The notes: a model not told the origin generated them from the sequence alone. A stretch of 64,000 nt of DNA from Meira nashicola (GCA_001600355.1 BCJU01000002.1:2170001-2234000), one strand, 5' to 3'; positions 1-10,999 are shown, counted from the stretch's first letter. Translations and numbers: made by a program.

Positions 1-1
1 G

Positions 2-2506
2 CAAGCAGAAAGAGAAGAGCTTGTGGAAGAACTTAGTGAGAGCGTGGTTCGAGGGAAGGTAGAGACTCAAGCTAATCACAAATCATTTTCGGAAACTCAA
101 TTCGAGACTCAAGCTAATCGCAATTCATTCATGGAAACTCAATTCGAGACTCAGTGTCATGATATTGGTATGGATAGCGATGAGGATGATTTGGTCAAAG
201 AGAAGCTTTACCCCGAAACGAAACTTACACAAAAGCCGCGATATACAAAGTACAAGACACCGCATGGATGCGTTGCACGATTCGTTCGACATGTATTGCG
301 ATCTATCATTCCTATCGAAGTTTTTGGATCTGTTCACAATCGTGATATCGTATTCAAGACATGCGATCACTTCATCGGATTGCGGAGGTACGAGTCTATA
401 AATTTACATCAAATTACACAAGGTTTTCGGATTCTTGATTGTGAATGGTTGCTACCACGGGATGAGGTTGCTCGAAATCAACGTCCTACAAAAGAAGAAA
501 GTACAAAACGTCAAGATCTGATCAATGAGCTTTTATTTTGGCTATTTGATGGTATTCTTATGCCACTTTTGCGCACAAACTTTTATGCAACCGAATCTGC
601 CAAATTTCGCAATCATGTGTTGTACTTTCGAGGTGACGTATGGAGCAAGATTACCGAACCAATAATTGAAAATTTGAAAGATGAACGATTCGAAAAGATT
701 GGTAAACACAAAGCTGTTGGAATTATGAGCAGACGTTCTTTTGGATATTCTTTTGTTAGATTATTGCCTAAAGAGGTTGGTATGCGACCGATTGTGAATT
801 TACGAAGACGAAGTACAAAAATTGACCGGAAAGTTAAAGCTGCTGTGACAAGCAAAAGTCGTACAAGAAAGACGAAAAGTCAGAGCGATGAATGGGGACA
901 ACTGGTCGTTCAAAATCATTCGATTAACAATATTATGAATGCAACCTTTCAAGTTCTCAATTTTGAGCGGCAAGATAATCCAAATGCTTTAGGAAGTTCT
1001 GTCTTTGGTCCACATGATGTTTTCTTGAGACTGTCAAATTTCAAAGCTCAGCTTCAATCCCGGTATGGAGAACAGCTTCCTCAACTGTACTTTGTCAAGA
1101 TGGATATTGCAGGAGCATTTGATTGTATAGATCAGACTAAATTACTGAAAATCGTCGAAGGAATCGTAAGATATGATCGATACATCGTTCAACGGTACAA
1201 TAAATTGACTTCTTCTAACGGTCAACCTCTTCGATCTTGGCCTAAAGTTGCTTGTGCGGAAGAAGAGCATGAGCCATTTCAAATCTTAGCTCAGCATTTA
1301 GCACATATGCAAGCTTGGCGAAACACAATTTTGGCGGATTCGGTGACGTACCCGCAATGTGATCGCAAGAGTTTGATTTGGTTGTTGAGTGAACATATCA
1401 ATAACAATCTTATCAAAGTTGGAAAAGATTTTTGTCGACAGCGTGTAGGCATTCCTCAAGGTAGCACATTGAGCACATTGTTGTGTTGTTATTATCTTGC
1501 AAGAATGGAAAGTGATCTAGACTTGAACGATGGATCTGGCGAGGAGAACAAGAGAGAAAGTTTATTGATGCGATATACGGATGATTTCATATTTATCTCA
1601 CCGGATAAAGAATTAGCGAGGCAATTCTTCGTGTCTGTTCATCAAGGTAGCTCGGATTTTAATTGTTCCATCGCTGCCGAAAAGACTGAATGCAATTTCA
1701 GAATGTATGACGCTTCTATGGAAGACGATTTGGCAACCGTTGCTTTGGCAGTGCAGGTTCGTTCCAATGCAAGTAGCTCATGTGGACAAGAAGATACATC
1801 GTTTCCTTGGTGCAGCTATCGAATCGATACGGAAACACTTTCTGTACGTTATGATCTAGAAAGGTACAGGAACACATGTGTGGCAGATTCCCTTACTGTT
1901 CCGAACCGAAAGCCATTTAGTACCTTACTTTCACATATGATCGGTCAATCGGTGCAAAGACAAAATTTACCAATCTATCTAGACGTTTCTCTGAATTCGC
2001 TGGGTGGTGTTTTGCGTAACATACATCAAATGTTCTTCGTTGCGACGATAAAATTTATTTCCGCTTATCAAGAGCTCAAAAAGCGAGATATGACCAACAA
2101 ATCAAAAGTCCGAGGAGACAAGTTCATTCATGATTCCATTTTGGCAAATATTGAACATGCATATGCACACGCATGCGCAAAGATGAATCAAATTCGCCTG
2201 CAACAACAGCAAAAGCAATCTTCCTCCAGTGTATCTGTAGACTGGTATTTTCCTTTGTTGGCTTATCGCTGGACGGCGTTGCATTCCATCATCTATGTTC
2301 TGGAGATACGACCGTCAACACAAAAGATGGCGGTGACGCAATCCTTGAAGAACGAAATACGAAAGGTCACCATACAGATCGATAAACAAGTAAGAAGAGA
2401 TAAAAGTCCATCTCCATTACTAAATAAACGATATTTGTTCGAACAAGTGTCAAAATCCCTCAAACAAGCCAAACCGATCTTACGATCTTTAAAAATGCAA
2501 AGATGA
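2..2506 (+). CDS. TERT: Telomerase reverse transcriptase (partial, 5' end outside window)
   Basis: This is the catalytic protein of telomerase, which copies its RNA template onto chromosome ends in the nucleus. The frame is open from base 2 with no ATG, so the TEN domain and the start of the RNA-binding domain lie upstream. Counting the codon at 23 as residue 1, CP/QFP-like sequence is at about 86-145 and the T motif around WLFDGILMPLLRTNFYAT (173-190). Motif 1 is at about 245-262. Motif A VKMDIAGAFD has Asp361, motif B' is GIPQGSTLSTL (476-486), motif C MRYTDDFIFI has Asp520/Asp521, and motif E is near WCSY (596-599). All three catalytic aspartates are present. A thumb-like C-terminal extension follows to the stop. 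The mix of T motif with RT motifs separates it from retroelement enzymes. Residues 14-45 are a short QET-type repeat in a disordered linker. Confidence 0.93.
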   Translation, partial: QAEREELVEELSESVVRGKVETQANHKSFSETQFETQANRNSFMETQFETQCHDIGMDSDEDDLVKEKLYPETKLTQKPRYTKYKTPHGCVARFVRHVLRSIIPIEVFGSVHNRDIVFKTCDHFIGLRRYESINLHQITQGFRILDCEWLLPRDEVARNQRPTKEESTKRQDLINELLFWLFDGILMPLLRTNFYATESAKFRNHVLYFRGDVWSKITEPIIENLKDERFEKIGKHKAVGIMSRRSFGYSFVRLLPKEVGMRPIVNLRRRSTKIDRKVKAAVTSKSRTRKTKSQSDEWGQLVVQNHSINNIMNATFQVLNFERQDNPNALGSSVFGPHDVFLRLSNFKAQLQSRYGEQLPQLYFVKMDIAGAFDCIDQTKLLKIVEGIVRYDRYIVQRYNKLTSSNGQPLRSWPKVACAEEEHEPFQILAQHLAHMQAWRNTILADSVTYPQCDRKSLIWLLSEHINNNLIKVGKDFCRQRVGIPQGSTLSTLLCCYYLARMESDLDLNDGSGEENKRESLLMRYTDDFIFISPDKELARQFFVSVHQGSSDFNCSIAAEKTECNFRMYDASMEDDLATVALAVQVRSNASSSCGQEDTSFPWCSYRIDTETLSVRYDLERYRNTCVADSLTVPNRKPFSTLLSHMIGQSVQRQNLPIYLDVSLNSLGGVLRNIHQMFFVATIKFISAYQELKKRDMTNKSKVRGDKFIHDSILANIEHAYAHACAKMNQIRLQQQQKQSSSSVSVDWYFPLLAYRWTALHSIIYVLEIRPSTQKMAVTQSLKNEIRKVTIQIDKQVRRDKSPSPLLNKRYLFEQVSKSLKQAKPILRSLKMQR
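62..157 (+). repeat. 42-bp coding tandem repeat in TERT linker
   Basis: Two near-identical 42-bp units start at 62 and 104, and a partial third begins at 146. Each starts GAGACTCAAGCTAATC and encodes an ETQAN..SF.ETQF unit. The period is a multiple of three, so copy-number change would keep the frame. It lies just before the CP/QFP region of TERT. Confidence 0.85.
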
Positions 2507-2605
2507 TACCACTTTTCAGCATATGTATATTACACGAAGCAGACGGCAATAATGCATGCATACATGAAAATTTGTGCGAATGTTTGATATAGTACATTGT
2601 TTGAA

Positions 2606-5600
2606 TTAATCCTCATCGGATTCTTCTTCCTCATCACTGCTACTAACAACGCTTTGCATGTCAATATCTCCGTTTCCGTTTATCAATCCATCTTGCTTTC
2701 TTTCATCTTCATCTGAACCCAAAACGGCATCCATATTTGCTAAAGTGTATTCCAGCATTGCACTCTCAGTAAGAATTCTTTGGGCTCGATCATAATGTCG
2801 CCTAGTGTAAGGTAAAAGGGCATCGATCACATTACCCAAATCGGCCGGTGCTTTCTTTCTAATAGATTTTGGCAAGTCAACCTCTTGTGTTGTACCATTT
2901 GCTTGTTGTTCAAACGCTTTAATGATCGTGTCAGCAGAATGAAAGCGCAAAATTGCATGCAAAACCGTTTGAGCAACATTTGCAGTACGAACGGATGTAT
3001 TCCAATCACGAACAAATGTTATAAGAGTGGCTAATTGCCAGAGAGATAATTTCGCAATCACTTTGTCAACCGCCTCTAATCCTGTGATACTAGCAGGACT
3101 TGTTTCTGTATCCTGAGCTTGTTTGGATGTTGGCACTGGAGCAGATGATAGAACACCTGCCCTAGCCAACACTTCGGCCAAAGCAGGATCACGTAAAGAT
3201 GAAAGACCGTTAGCAGAGGTACTTTTTGGACGAATTGCATCGCTCAGCATTGAAGCTGTTGCATTGGTTCCATCATCTCCATGTGATCGCTGTTGATCGA
3301 CAGATTTGAACAATTCGAACAATCTTCTAGGCTGTTGCATGGCCAAAGCCAAAGAAACCGCATTGGTATAATCACGGGCTTGTAGTAGATTGCTAAATTC
3401 TTGCTCGCGTTCAACATCTTCTTGTCGCTTTTCGAGCGCTTCACTTTGTTCTTGTTGTGTCCAATCTTGCCAGAATCGAATCATACCATCAGCACCTCCA
3501 CTGATGATCTGTTCACCTGTTTGCGTACAATCTAATCCCCAAACGCGCTCTTCATGGCCATCCAATGTATCCAAACATTCTTCAGTTTTTACATTCCACA
3601 CTTTCACCAATCCATCACTGGCACAACTCAAAAGCTGTAAACCATTTGAACCAGGTAAAAATCGAACACGCAAGACACTGTTTGTATGTCCGACGTAATT
3701 CTTTACACATGTAAATCCATCATTGATACTCCATAATTTCATGCTTCTGTCTGATGATCCTGTAGCAAATACGGCATCAGAAGGCGAAAAAGCAACAGAC
3801 CAAACACCTCTTTTATGTCCCGAGCATGTTTTGACCAATTTCAAAGAAGCAGTGGCTGTCTGTTGGTTGGATTTGCTCGGTGCTTGGTATTGGATGGTAA
3901 ACACTTTGGCAGTCTTGTCTTGAGATCCTGATAATAACAAGGCATTATTTGGCGAAACATCCAAGGCATTGATATCTTTCTCGTGTATCTTTTGAGTAGT
4001 AAGAGAGGATAACTTTAATGGTGTTCTTTTCATTGACTTGGAAGTGAAGTGCTGACCGATGTACTTTTGCAAGGTAGATAGATCCCAAACTTTTGCTGTT
4101 CGATCTTGACTGGCGCTCACGATGAATGGTATTTGGCCATTTGGTGCCGGTCTCTTGGCAAATGCAATCGCACCAACACTTTCCGTGTGACCTTGAGCGA
4201 TAGCAACGCAACTCCAGCCATATTCCTCTTTCCCTGTGGTGTCGCTTCCATTCATATCATCTCGTCGCACAACTTCTCCCATCTCTTCATCTTCATCATT
4301 GTTGTTGTTTGGTGCGATCGCCTGTGGAACCCATGCCCATATCCTAACCGTTCTATCTTTGCCTCCACTAGCTAAAAGTCTTCCATCACTGGTCTTGTCC
4401 AAACAGAGAATCAATCCTGTATGTCCTTCTTCTGAACCAGAATCTGCTGGCAGTACGTCAACAGTATGCTCTTGTGCTCCTAATCTGTATACGCGGATAT
4501 AGGTGCTATTTGTTGCAACAGCCAAATGTGTATCAGGCTTACCAGAGATTGGAGACAAGAGAGTAGCATCGATGATCTGATCATTGAATCCGGCTAATTG
4601 ACGGATACGTTGTAAAGTCAAAGATGAACGGAAAATAACGTCTTGATCAGCATGTACGCTTACAATCATGTTCGAAGAGGAAAGGTAATGAACTTCTGTG
4701 ATTGCTCTCGTTTCATTTTCATCAGAATTTTCATCTTCGTCATCTTCGTTTGATGTCACAGCTGCTCGCTTTTGCACTGTTCCGCTTGCAAATCGACCTC
4801 CTGGTTGTAGTTTAATTATACTTTTTCGGGAAAAGCTCCAAAATCGAACCTCTCCTTCAGCTCCAGCAGTCCAGAATGTATCTTGATCGTCTAAGAAGCC
4901 TGCACTTTCTAGAGATTCTCCGGCAGTAATTACTTCGACGGAATTCCAAGAAGGTTTCGCATTTCCAACATTTTTATCTTTCTTCGAAGATCCTTTTGAT
5001 TGTAGTTCCCATAAAGTAACCATGCGATCCCTTCCTACGGTAACAATTCGTTTTCCATCACGAGTGACTGCGATACCACGAACAACGGAAAAGTGAGATT
5101 CCAAAACGGCAATTGGCTTTGCAGCAGATGCTCCTTTATCTTTCGAGCCGCCTGCCGAACCATTTACTGCTCGTAGATCCCAAAGGCGTACTCGTCCATC
5201 AATCGAAGCGGTCAAGAGTTCGATCTGTCGTGTGGTGGTTTGGTTGGAAGAAGGTGGCATATTCCATTGCAAACTACTTACGATTCCACCATGTCCTCTG
5301 AAAACGTGCGTACAATATCCACCTCGAATATCCCATACTTTAGCGCATGTATCCGAAGAACCTGTGCTGACCAAAGTACTGGTAGGATCTACTTTCATAA
5401 CCACAACTGGAGCATCGTGTGTTTTGGGTATACTCCTTTGCAAAGACCATTTCAACTCTTCTCCTTCATCTATATCGAATTTTAACGAAAAGATTCGTAA
5501 AGCCAAACTTCTAGAAGCAACGATCAAGGTAGATTGATCCGGTGTTAATGTTAGACAAGTGATATCTTCTAAATCATTTGGTATTCTTGCGACAGTTTTT

Positions 5601-5776
5601 CCACTTTGAACTGATGTAACATGAACAGCATCATTTACAGGTGCGAATAAAAAATGTCCGTCAGAGCTGATTGCTGTTGCGGCTCCACCTGTGTATAATG
5701 GCTCAAAAGAAGAAACTTGTTTGAACGTCGTCCTGAGCGATGGACCAGATGAAGAAGGTCCTGACACTTCCGTCAT
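2606..5776 (-). CDS. UTP13: U3 snoRNP-associated WD40 protein Utp13
   Basis: The 1056-residue single-exon protein begins MTEVSGPSSS. The first ~790 residues are serial WD40 repeats, with repeated motifs such as SASQDRTAKVWDL, SGSQDKTAKVF, TGSSDRSMKLWS and SGGADGMIRFW. They would form two tandem beta-propellers. About 200 residues of helical Utp13-type C-terminal domain follow, including an AVSLALAMQQPRRLFEL-like stretch, and then an acidic tail. This architecture matches Utp13/TBL3 of the UTP-B subcomplex of the small-subunit processome, which works in early 18S pre-rRNA processing in the nucleolus. It is longer than the yeast protein because of acidic and serine-rich loops between blades. 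It converges with the TERT gene, the stops lying about 100 bp apart. Confidence 0.9.
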   Translation of the reverse strand: MTEVSGPSSSGPSLRTTFKQVSSFEPLYTGGAATAISSDGHFLFAPVNDAVHVTSVQSGKTVARIPNDLEDITCLTLTPDQSTLIVASRSLALRIFSLKFDIDEGEELKWSLQRSIPKTHDAPVVVMKVDPTSTLVSTGSSDTCAKVWDIRGGYCTHVFRGHGGIVSSLQWNMPPSSNQTTTRQIELLTASIDGRVRLWDLRAVNGSAGGSKDKGASAAKPIAVLESHFSVVRGIAVTRDGKRIVTVGRDRMVTLWELQSKGSSKKDKNVGNAKPSWNSVEVITAGESLESAGFLDDQDTFWTAGAEGEVRFWSFSRKSIIKLQPGGRFASGTVQKRAAVTSNEDDEDENSDENETRAITEVHYLSSSNMIVSVHADQDVIFRSSLTLQRIRQLAGFNDQIIDATLLSPISGKPDTHLAVATNSTYIRVYRLGAQEHTVDVLPADSGSEEGHTGLILCLDKTSDGRLLASGGKDRTVRIWAWVPQAIAPNNNNDEDEEMGEVVRRDDMNGSDTTGKEEYGWSCVAIAQGHTESVGAIAFAKRPAPNGQIPFIVSASQDRTAKVWDLSTLQKYIGQHFTSKSMKRTPLKLSSLTTQKIHEKDINALDVSPNNALLLSGSQDKTAKVFTIQYQAPSKSNQQTATASLKLVKTCSGHKRGVWSVAFSPSDAVFATGSSDRSMKLWSINDGFTCVKNYVGHTNSVLRVRFLPGSNGLQLLSCASDGLVKVWNVKTEECLDTLDGHEERVWGLDCTQTGEQIISGGADGMIRFWQDWTQQEQSEALEKRQEDVEREQEFSNLLQARDYTNAVSLALAMQQPRRLFELFKSVDQQRSHGDDGTNATASMLSDAIRPKSTSANGLSSLRDPALAEVLARAGVLSSAPVPTSKQAQDTETSPASITGLEAVDKVIAKLSLWQLATLITFVRDWNTSVRTANVAQTVLHAILRFHSADTIIKAFEQQANGTTQEVDLPKSIRKKAPADLGNVIDALLPYTRRHYDRAQRILTESAMLEYTLANMDAVLGSDEDERKQDGLINGNGDIDMQSVVSSSDEEEESDED

Positions 5777-6118
5777 ACTTTTCTGTCTCTGACTATATGA
5801 CGAATGATGGTATAAGAGAATTACTGCTAGGAATGATGTTGTTCTTTTATTCTCATGAGCTAAATTCCTTCTTAATTTTTATACGCTTATCCAAAAAATT
5901 TCCTTCACGTGTGTTCCTTAAATTTTTCGAGTAGACTAAGGCACCACGCGTAAATTAACACTCAGATGCCTTCTCACATAAGCTACCAGTAATTGCCTTG
6001 ATGGTAAACTTGATGCTGAATGACAAAGATAAAAACAACTCTAATGATGGAATATTGTTCATGCAATTCCTAAAATATAAATACAAAATTGTTCGAATCA
6101 AGAGTGGTGTGAATGTGC
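5777..6118. other. Intergenic: UTP13 promoter and HEM25 3' flank
   Basis: This is AT-rich sequence upstream of UTP13 and downstream of the carrier gene. No convincing coding or RNA gene is seen. Confidence 0.6.
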
Positions 6119-7352
6119 TTAAACTACATGATGTGTTTGTTGTTGTTGTTGCTGTCTTTTTACCCAAATTCCACGACCACCTTCAAATATTGTCCAACCG
6201 ATTGCACTACTTGCAGCTTTACGTGCACAACGTAATCCTAATCCGTCCAAATAAGCACCCATTCCATCTGTTTGTGCAATATAACGCATCATTGCAATCA
6301 ATGAAGGTGGAGAAGTCCTTGTCGTTGTTGCTGCTGCTGCTAAGCCGTTATTTTGAATATTGATTGCATCTTGTGGTAATGTTTGCATTCTAGTTTTAAT
6401 GATATCGAATGGATGTGTAAAGAGAGTTGCCAGTGTACCAGCGATAAGTCCTGGATGGGGGAAAAAGTATGTTAGTCAATAGGTCACAACACTTTTGGGG
6501 AAGAAAACAACCGCATATACTCACCACTTGCACTAACAACAGCTGAACCTCCTCTATCCCTTCCTTCTGAAGCTGCAACATTTGAAAGTGCATCCTTTGA
6601 TTTTTCATAAATGGCAAGATATAAACCAGCATAAGGTGCATCACGTAAAGCAGTTGCACTAAAACCTCTAAATAAACCACGAATTCCACCTGATTGATAA
6701 ACTTGAATTAATGCTTTTGTTAAACTTGGATAAGCGTCTTTTGAAAAATGTGAAGATTCAAATCTTGCTTTAACAATTGTTACTGGTGATAAGATGAAAC
6801 CTACAACTACTCTTGCCATTGCTCCTGCTACTAAATTTCCCGTTACTGTTAATCTGGCAAGCGTTCCAGTTTTATTTTTGTCTTTTTGATCAGATGAAAA
6901 TGAAAGGTAAGGCACTTCTGCTCTTGAGAATAACGCTCTCACTTCGCTGACTGAATAAAAGTACATCGCTACTCCAGGTACATTTCTGGATATCATAATA
7001 GATGTTAGCATCTCGTCTTCATATTCAATCCACTTCCTACTCACCTAGCTACTGTAGGAACAGTCCCTCTCCATAACCCAAGCCAACCATCATCTTTGAT
7101 AACCTGTTTAGTAAGACCGATTAATCTTTGTGTCCTTCTACGTGGTCCACCTCTTTTATGTTGTGGTATTGATTTGATTTGATCCCTTTCTCTTTGTTGT
7201 TCTTGTTGCATTCGTGTTTTGAGTAAATCCATCGGTTGTAATAATAAACATGATGCTAAACCAGAAGCAGCTCCAGATGTTAATGAAGCCCAAGGAGGAA
7301 CAACAATAGGTGATGATGACGACGATGACGATCCATTTGCAATCGTTCCCAT
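6119..7352 (-). CDS. HEM25: Mitochondrial glycine transporter Hem25/SLC25A38 (3 exons)
   Basis: This inner-membrane carrier imports glycine into mitochondria for the first step of heme synthesis. Exons are 7352-7045, 6985-6525 and 6450-6119, joined over introns of 59 and 74 nt with GTGAGT donors, CTAAC branch sites and CAG acceptors. They give 366 residues. The three carrier repeats carry QPMDLLKTR, SPVTIVKAR and THPFDIIKTR. The second has the degenerate form typical of SLC25A38. The NVPGVAMYF segment right after the first intron is also family-specific. The protein starts with a serine run and ends in a glutamine run before THHVV. Intron 2 is phase 1 and restores SASGLIAGTLATLF. The call rests on the carrier motifs plus the NVPGV signature; another SLC25 subfamily is less likely. 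Confidence 0.88.
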
Positions 7353-7727
7353 CGCAAAACCTTTCTTTGGTGGAGAAAATGATGACAGTCAAGAATCAAA
7401 ACTCAAATCGGAATTCGGCTTAGTAACATTGAAAAAGGTGGAGCTTTGTTTAAACCGCGTATTTCCGTAGGCTTACTCATCATCATAAAATGATATAATC
7501 AAACAAACTTGTGTAATTTTCCGTCTAACAATGACAAATGTATGAATTAATTATTAGTGTACAAAAGACGAATGAAACGCACCAAAAATAGAAAAATGAG
7601 AAAGAATCTTCTCCTTTTTCCCTGCTTCCCAAAACAAAGACAGGGAAAAAGAACAGGAGAGTAGAAATTTATTGATTGAGAGAAGGAGAGAGAGAGTGTC
7701 CATAATGTATATGATTATTGTCATCAT
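7353..7727. other. Intergenic: HEM25 upstream, KRE6 3' flank
   Basis: The stretch holds the HEM25 promoter and the KRE6 3' region. A GA-rich purine tract lies at about 7675-7697 beside the KRE6 stop. Nothing else is evident. Confidence 0.55.
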
Positions 7728-9998
7728 TCATTCACCACTGCTATCATCTTGATTTGCAGTTGATCCTGAATAACGTGTTGGAACAGTTGAACCAGGAGAT
7801 TGATTTATTCCATTCGGTCTTAATCTACCGGGATAATTCCTTGATGCTTCTGCACATCCGTTTCCATTATTGTATAATTTATTTTTTGGCCAATTTGCAC
7901 CATATCCTCCTGTTGCTTGATCTCCACCCCAAATTGTATAATTTGGATTTGTATAAGCTTCAATATGTTTATTTATATAATCTGCCGTAGGGAAATCTTC
8001 TGGATCACAACCAACATTTTGACGATCTTTTGATTGATATAAACGAATATAATCCACTTGCATCGTTGCAGGATATTGTAATTGATCCCAAACAATCGTT
8101 CCGAAACCTGAAGAGATGGCAACATTCATGATAATGTACATTGGTTCTTCAGGAATTGGACGTTGAGCGATTCCGGCTAAAGTATCAGCTCCAACGGCTG
8201 CAGCAGTTAAAGTCCATGCTTTTATACCATCCATCCACCAAGTAATATAACCATCATTTCCAGGTTCATACTCAAAACCCCAAGTACTGAAAACTTGTCC
8301 TGTATTTTGATAAGATTGTTGATCTGTACGAGCAACACCTGAAGCTGCCATTTGTAATACACTACCACGATATGTATTCAATTTTACCTTTTCACCATGA
8401 ACTATATTTGTTGTATATTCATTTCCCGTTCCGTTGGCTAAATAATATCCTGCACTTGCAGGCATGAATTGACAAGATAAAGATAAAGATCCACCTATAG
8501 TACCATCAACTTGTGCTTCAAACATATCAATTTCCGGTGCACTTCTTCCAACGTATGATCCATCGGAATTTTTAGGTCCAGGATGATCTTCTCCGGGACA
8601 TGTACAAGCTGATAATCTTTGTCCTGGTTGCCATGAAAGATCTGTTGTATGATATTTATTATTGAATGTAGTTTGTCCACCTGAAGTGATTGCAGCTGCA
8701 GGTCCTAATCCATCAGCATCTGTTTGATTGATAAGTGTTCCTCTATCACAAGTATTATAAGAATATGGCCATGTTCCATCTGTTGTTGCACCGTAATTTG
8801 CTCTACCTAAATTACCCATAGTCCAAATTGCAGGCCACCAACCACTTACGTCTGGATTACCGGGTAAAATGACTGAAGCTTCTAAATAACCACCTGTAAA
8901 GCAAAATTTATTCCAAGAAGTTAATTGACCTGAACGAAAGTTAAGGTTATGAATTTGATCTTGAATTACTGAAATTTGAAGAGCGCCTCCTTTTGTTGTT
9001 ATTGCAGCAGGATCGTACCATTCATAATCTCCTGTTCCATGAGCGTAAAGGTTATGTGCTTCCCAAATTGGATCGTCACCAGGATAAAATGATCTTCCAT
9101 CAACATTGAATTCATCACTAAATACTAAATTCCATGTTTCTGTTCCTGTTGGACCAAGGCCTGCTTTTGTTAATGCTTGATTTGGTGTATCTGTATCTAC
9201 TAAACTTTGTCGCATACTCATTGAAGCTAAATCTGGTACTTGTCCGGTCATATTCGTTCCTCCTAAACCGTAACCACCTTTCTTTCCTTCTCTGTTAAAA
9301 TAAAATTCTGTTAAGAAAGGATAGCCCATGAATAACATTAAAATTGCACCAACCAAAATGCATAAAGTACCAATATTCAATATTCCACGTGCTCCAATCG
9401 GTGATTTATGAACTGGCTTTTCAGGATCATGAAGGTAATCATCATGTTCTTTTGCATCCGTATGCCATCTTCCAGGATCATGATCATCAACGAATGCTGA
9501 TCCTGCTGCTCCCATTAAAGGAGTTACAGATGATCCGGCAGGTGAATTTGTACTACTTGTAGCATAAGATGAATTTAACATTAACTTGTTTGCCGCTCCA
9601 TAAGGTGAAGAGATTGGCCTTGACCATGGTTTACGATTCATACTATCAGCTGGTGATGATCCTATTGATCCTTTTTTGTTAAATACAGGCATTAAAATTC
9701 CTAAATCATCTTGTTGAACTCGTGTTTTATCTGATTGATTATCTTTGGATGAATGCCCATCTGAACCAGATCCTTGTTGATCAATCGTTATAGCTGTAGC
9801 TGGCGGTCGCGTACGTGTACTACGTGTAACAGCACCCCCTGTATGCACTTCTTCTTCTGTCATTTCACTTGGTGATCCAACAAAGTCACCACTTTCATTA
9901 GAATTGAATGGTGAAAGATTAGTTGGTGTAGGATCGAATTGAACTGCTAAATGATGAGATCCATCCCCCTTTTCTGTCGAATATGGTGAAGAGGACAT
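7728..9998 (-). CDS. KRE6: Kre6/Skn1-type beta-1,6-glucan synthesis protein (GH16-like)
   Basis: This is a type II membrane protein needed for cell-wall beta-1,6-glucan, acting in the secretory pathway or at the cell surface. I place the start at the ATG at 9998 (MSSSPYST, 756 residues) because the four extra upstream codons begin at TTG. Residues 1-205 are a Ser/Thr-rich cytosolic tail. One membrane segment (GTLCILVGAILMLFMGYPFL) lies at about 210-229. The lumenal GH16-like domain begins near WNLVFSDEFNVDGRSFYPG (~289) and holds the EIDMFE active-site signature at 489-494, with both glutamates kept. WWPAIWTMGNLGRANYG and YEPGNDGYITWW are further Kre6-family blocks. Length and layout match Kre6/Skn1. 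Which of the two paralogue names fits better cannot be told, and the enzyme activity of the family is still debated. Confidence 0.92.
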   Translation of the reverse strand: MSSSPYSTEKGDGSHHLAVQFDPTPTNLSPFNSNESGDFVGSPSEMTEEEVHTGGAVTRSTRTRPPATAITIDQQGSGSDGHSSKDNQSDKTRVQQDDLGILMPVFNKKGSIGSSPADSMNRKPWSRPISSPYGAANKLMLNSSYATSSTNSPAGSSVTPLMGAAGSAFVDDHDPGRWHTDAKEHDDYLHDPEKPVHKSPIGARGILNIGTLCILVGAILMLFMGYPFLTEFYFNREGKKGGYGLGGTNMTGQVPDLASMSMRQSLVDTDTPNQALTKAGLGPTGTETWNLVFSDEFNVDGRSFYPGDDPIWEAHNLYAHGTGDYEWYDPAAITTKGGALQISVIQDQIHNLNFRSGQLTSWNKFCFTGGYLEASVILPGNPDVSGWWPAIWTMGNLGRANYGATTDGTWPYSYNTCDRGTLINQTDADGLGPAAAITSGGQTTFNNKYHTTDLSWQPGQRLSACTCPGEDHPGPKNSDGSYVGRSAPEIDMFEAQVDGTIGGSLSLSCQFMPASAGYYLANGTGNEYTTNIVHGEKVKLNTYRGSVLQMAASGVARTDQQSYQNTGQVFSTWGFEYEPGNDGYITWWMDGIKAWTLTAAAVGADTLAGIAQRPIPEEPMYIIMNVAISSGFGTIVWDQLQYPATMQVDYIRLYQSKDRQNVGCDPEDFPTADYINKHIEAYTNPNYTIWGGDQATGGYGANWPKNKLYNNGNGCAEASRNYPGRLRPNGINQSPGSTVPTRYSGSTANQDDSSGE

Positions 9999-10965
9999 CT
10001 TTGCGTTCAAACAATAGATATCCCTTTTGTGCGTGTGTATGTCAAAAGTGATCAGAACATGTACTCTAGATTGACGAAAAAGTGGTGATGATAAGGTGAT
10101 AACAAAGTGAACAATGATTTGTGTGTGGCCTTTGAGATTGTGTAACGTGATGTACTTGCACTGAATTCTTCATGCACGCACTCATAGAAACCTCGTCCCT
10201 TGTTTAGTAGCTGAAAATGATCAGATGTATACAGTATGTACATACATAATTCTTGCATCATCAGGCAATAATTTGAATTTCTTTTTTTTTATTAATTCAA
10301 GCACAGCCATTCATTAATGTCTTTTTTGGGCGTTACTCGAGACCATTAATGTCCGGATGTATGCATTGTGTGTATGTATGCACAAATTTAGCACAGAAAA
10401 CACTTTTGCAGACCGGCAGGAGATTTTATTGTATTCATCGCAGTCAAACCAACCAGCCAACCAACCTAGACCGGCGGCGGCGTTCTGAAAAATAGGGAGG
10501 AAGAATGTTTAGTGCCTGGAATACGACGGCAGTTCACCCTGTATAGTGTCAAAAAAAAAAGAGAAGAAGAAAAGGAGGATCTGCATGAATTTGGCTAAAA
10601 ACGCGGCATAAAAGCACGCACCTTTTATTGAATGCATGCACTCGATCTTAAGAAAAAGTTTGCTTGACGTGAAAAACAGGGTGTAAATGCATCCACACTT
10701 ACTTACTAGAAGAATGCGTCATTCGATCAAGGTCCATTCGCCGCTACACAGTAAGAAAAACGCGTTAAAAATTTCATTTGAACTTTCATATTGTTTCGAT
10801 TTTAAACGCTAGGCATTTCCTGCCAAAAAGAAAAAAAAATAAAAAACTTGCTCACCAAATTCAGATTCAGGGTTTTGTGCCTGTATGTTTGCGGGGGGCT
10901 GAGGAAATTGCAAAAACCGAATTTGGTCAACGGTAATTGTGCTAGGCTGCTTCGGCGCCAGCCTT

Positions 10966-10999
10966 TATGCATGCACGCACGCACGCATACGTACGTACA
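10966..10999. repeat. 34-nt perfect alternating purine-pyrimidine tract
   Basis: Every base from 10966 to 10999 alternates pyrimidine and purine, through TGCATGCACGCACGCACGCA and then CATACGTACGTAC. Such tracts can adopt Z-DNA. The core is a (GCAC)n microsatellite. Confidence 0.85.

Noticed and set aside
1100..1620. Reverse transcriptase motifs as a possible retrotransposon
   Set aside because: The T motif and CP/QFP regions upstream, and the absence of RNase H, integrase or repeats, identify telomerase instead.
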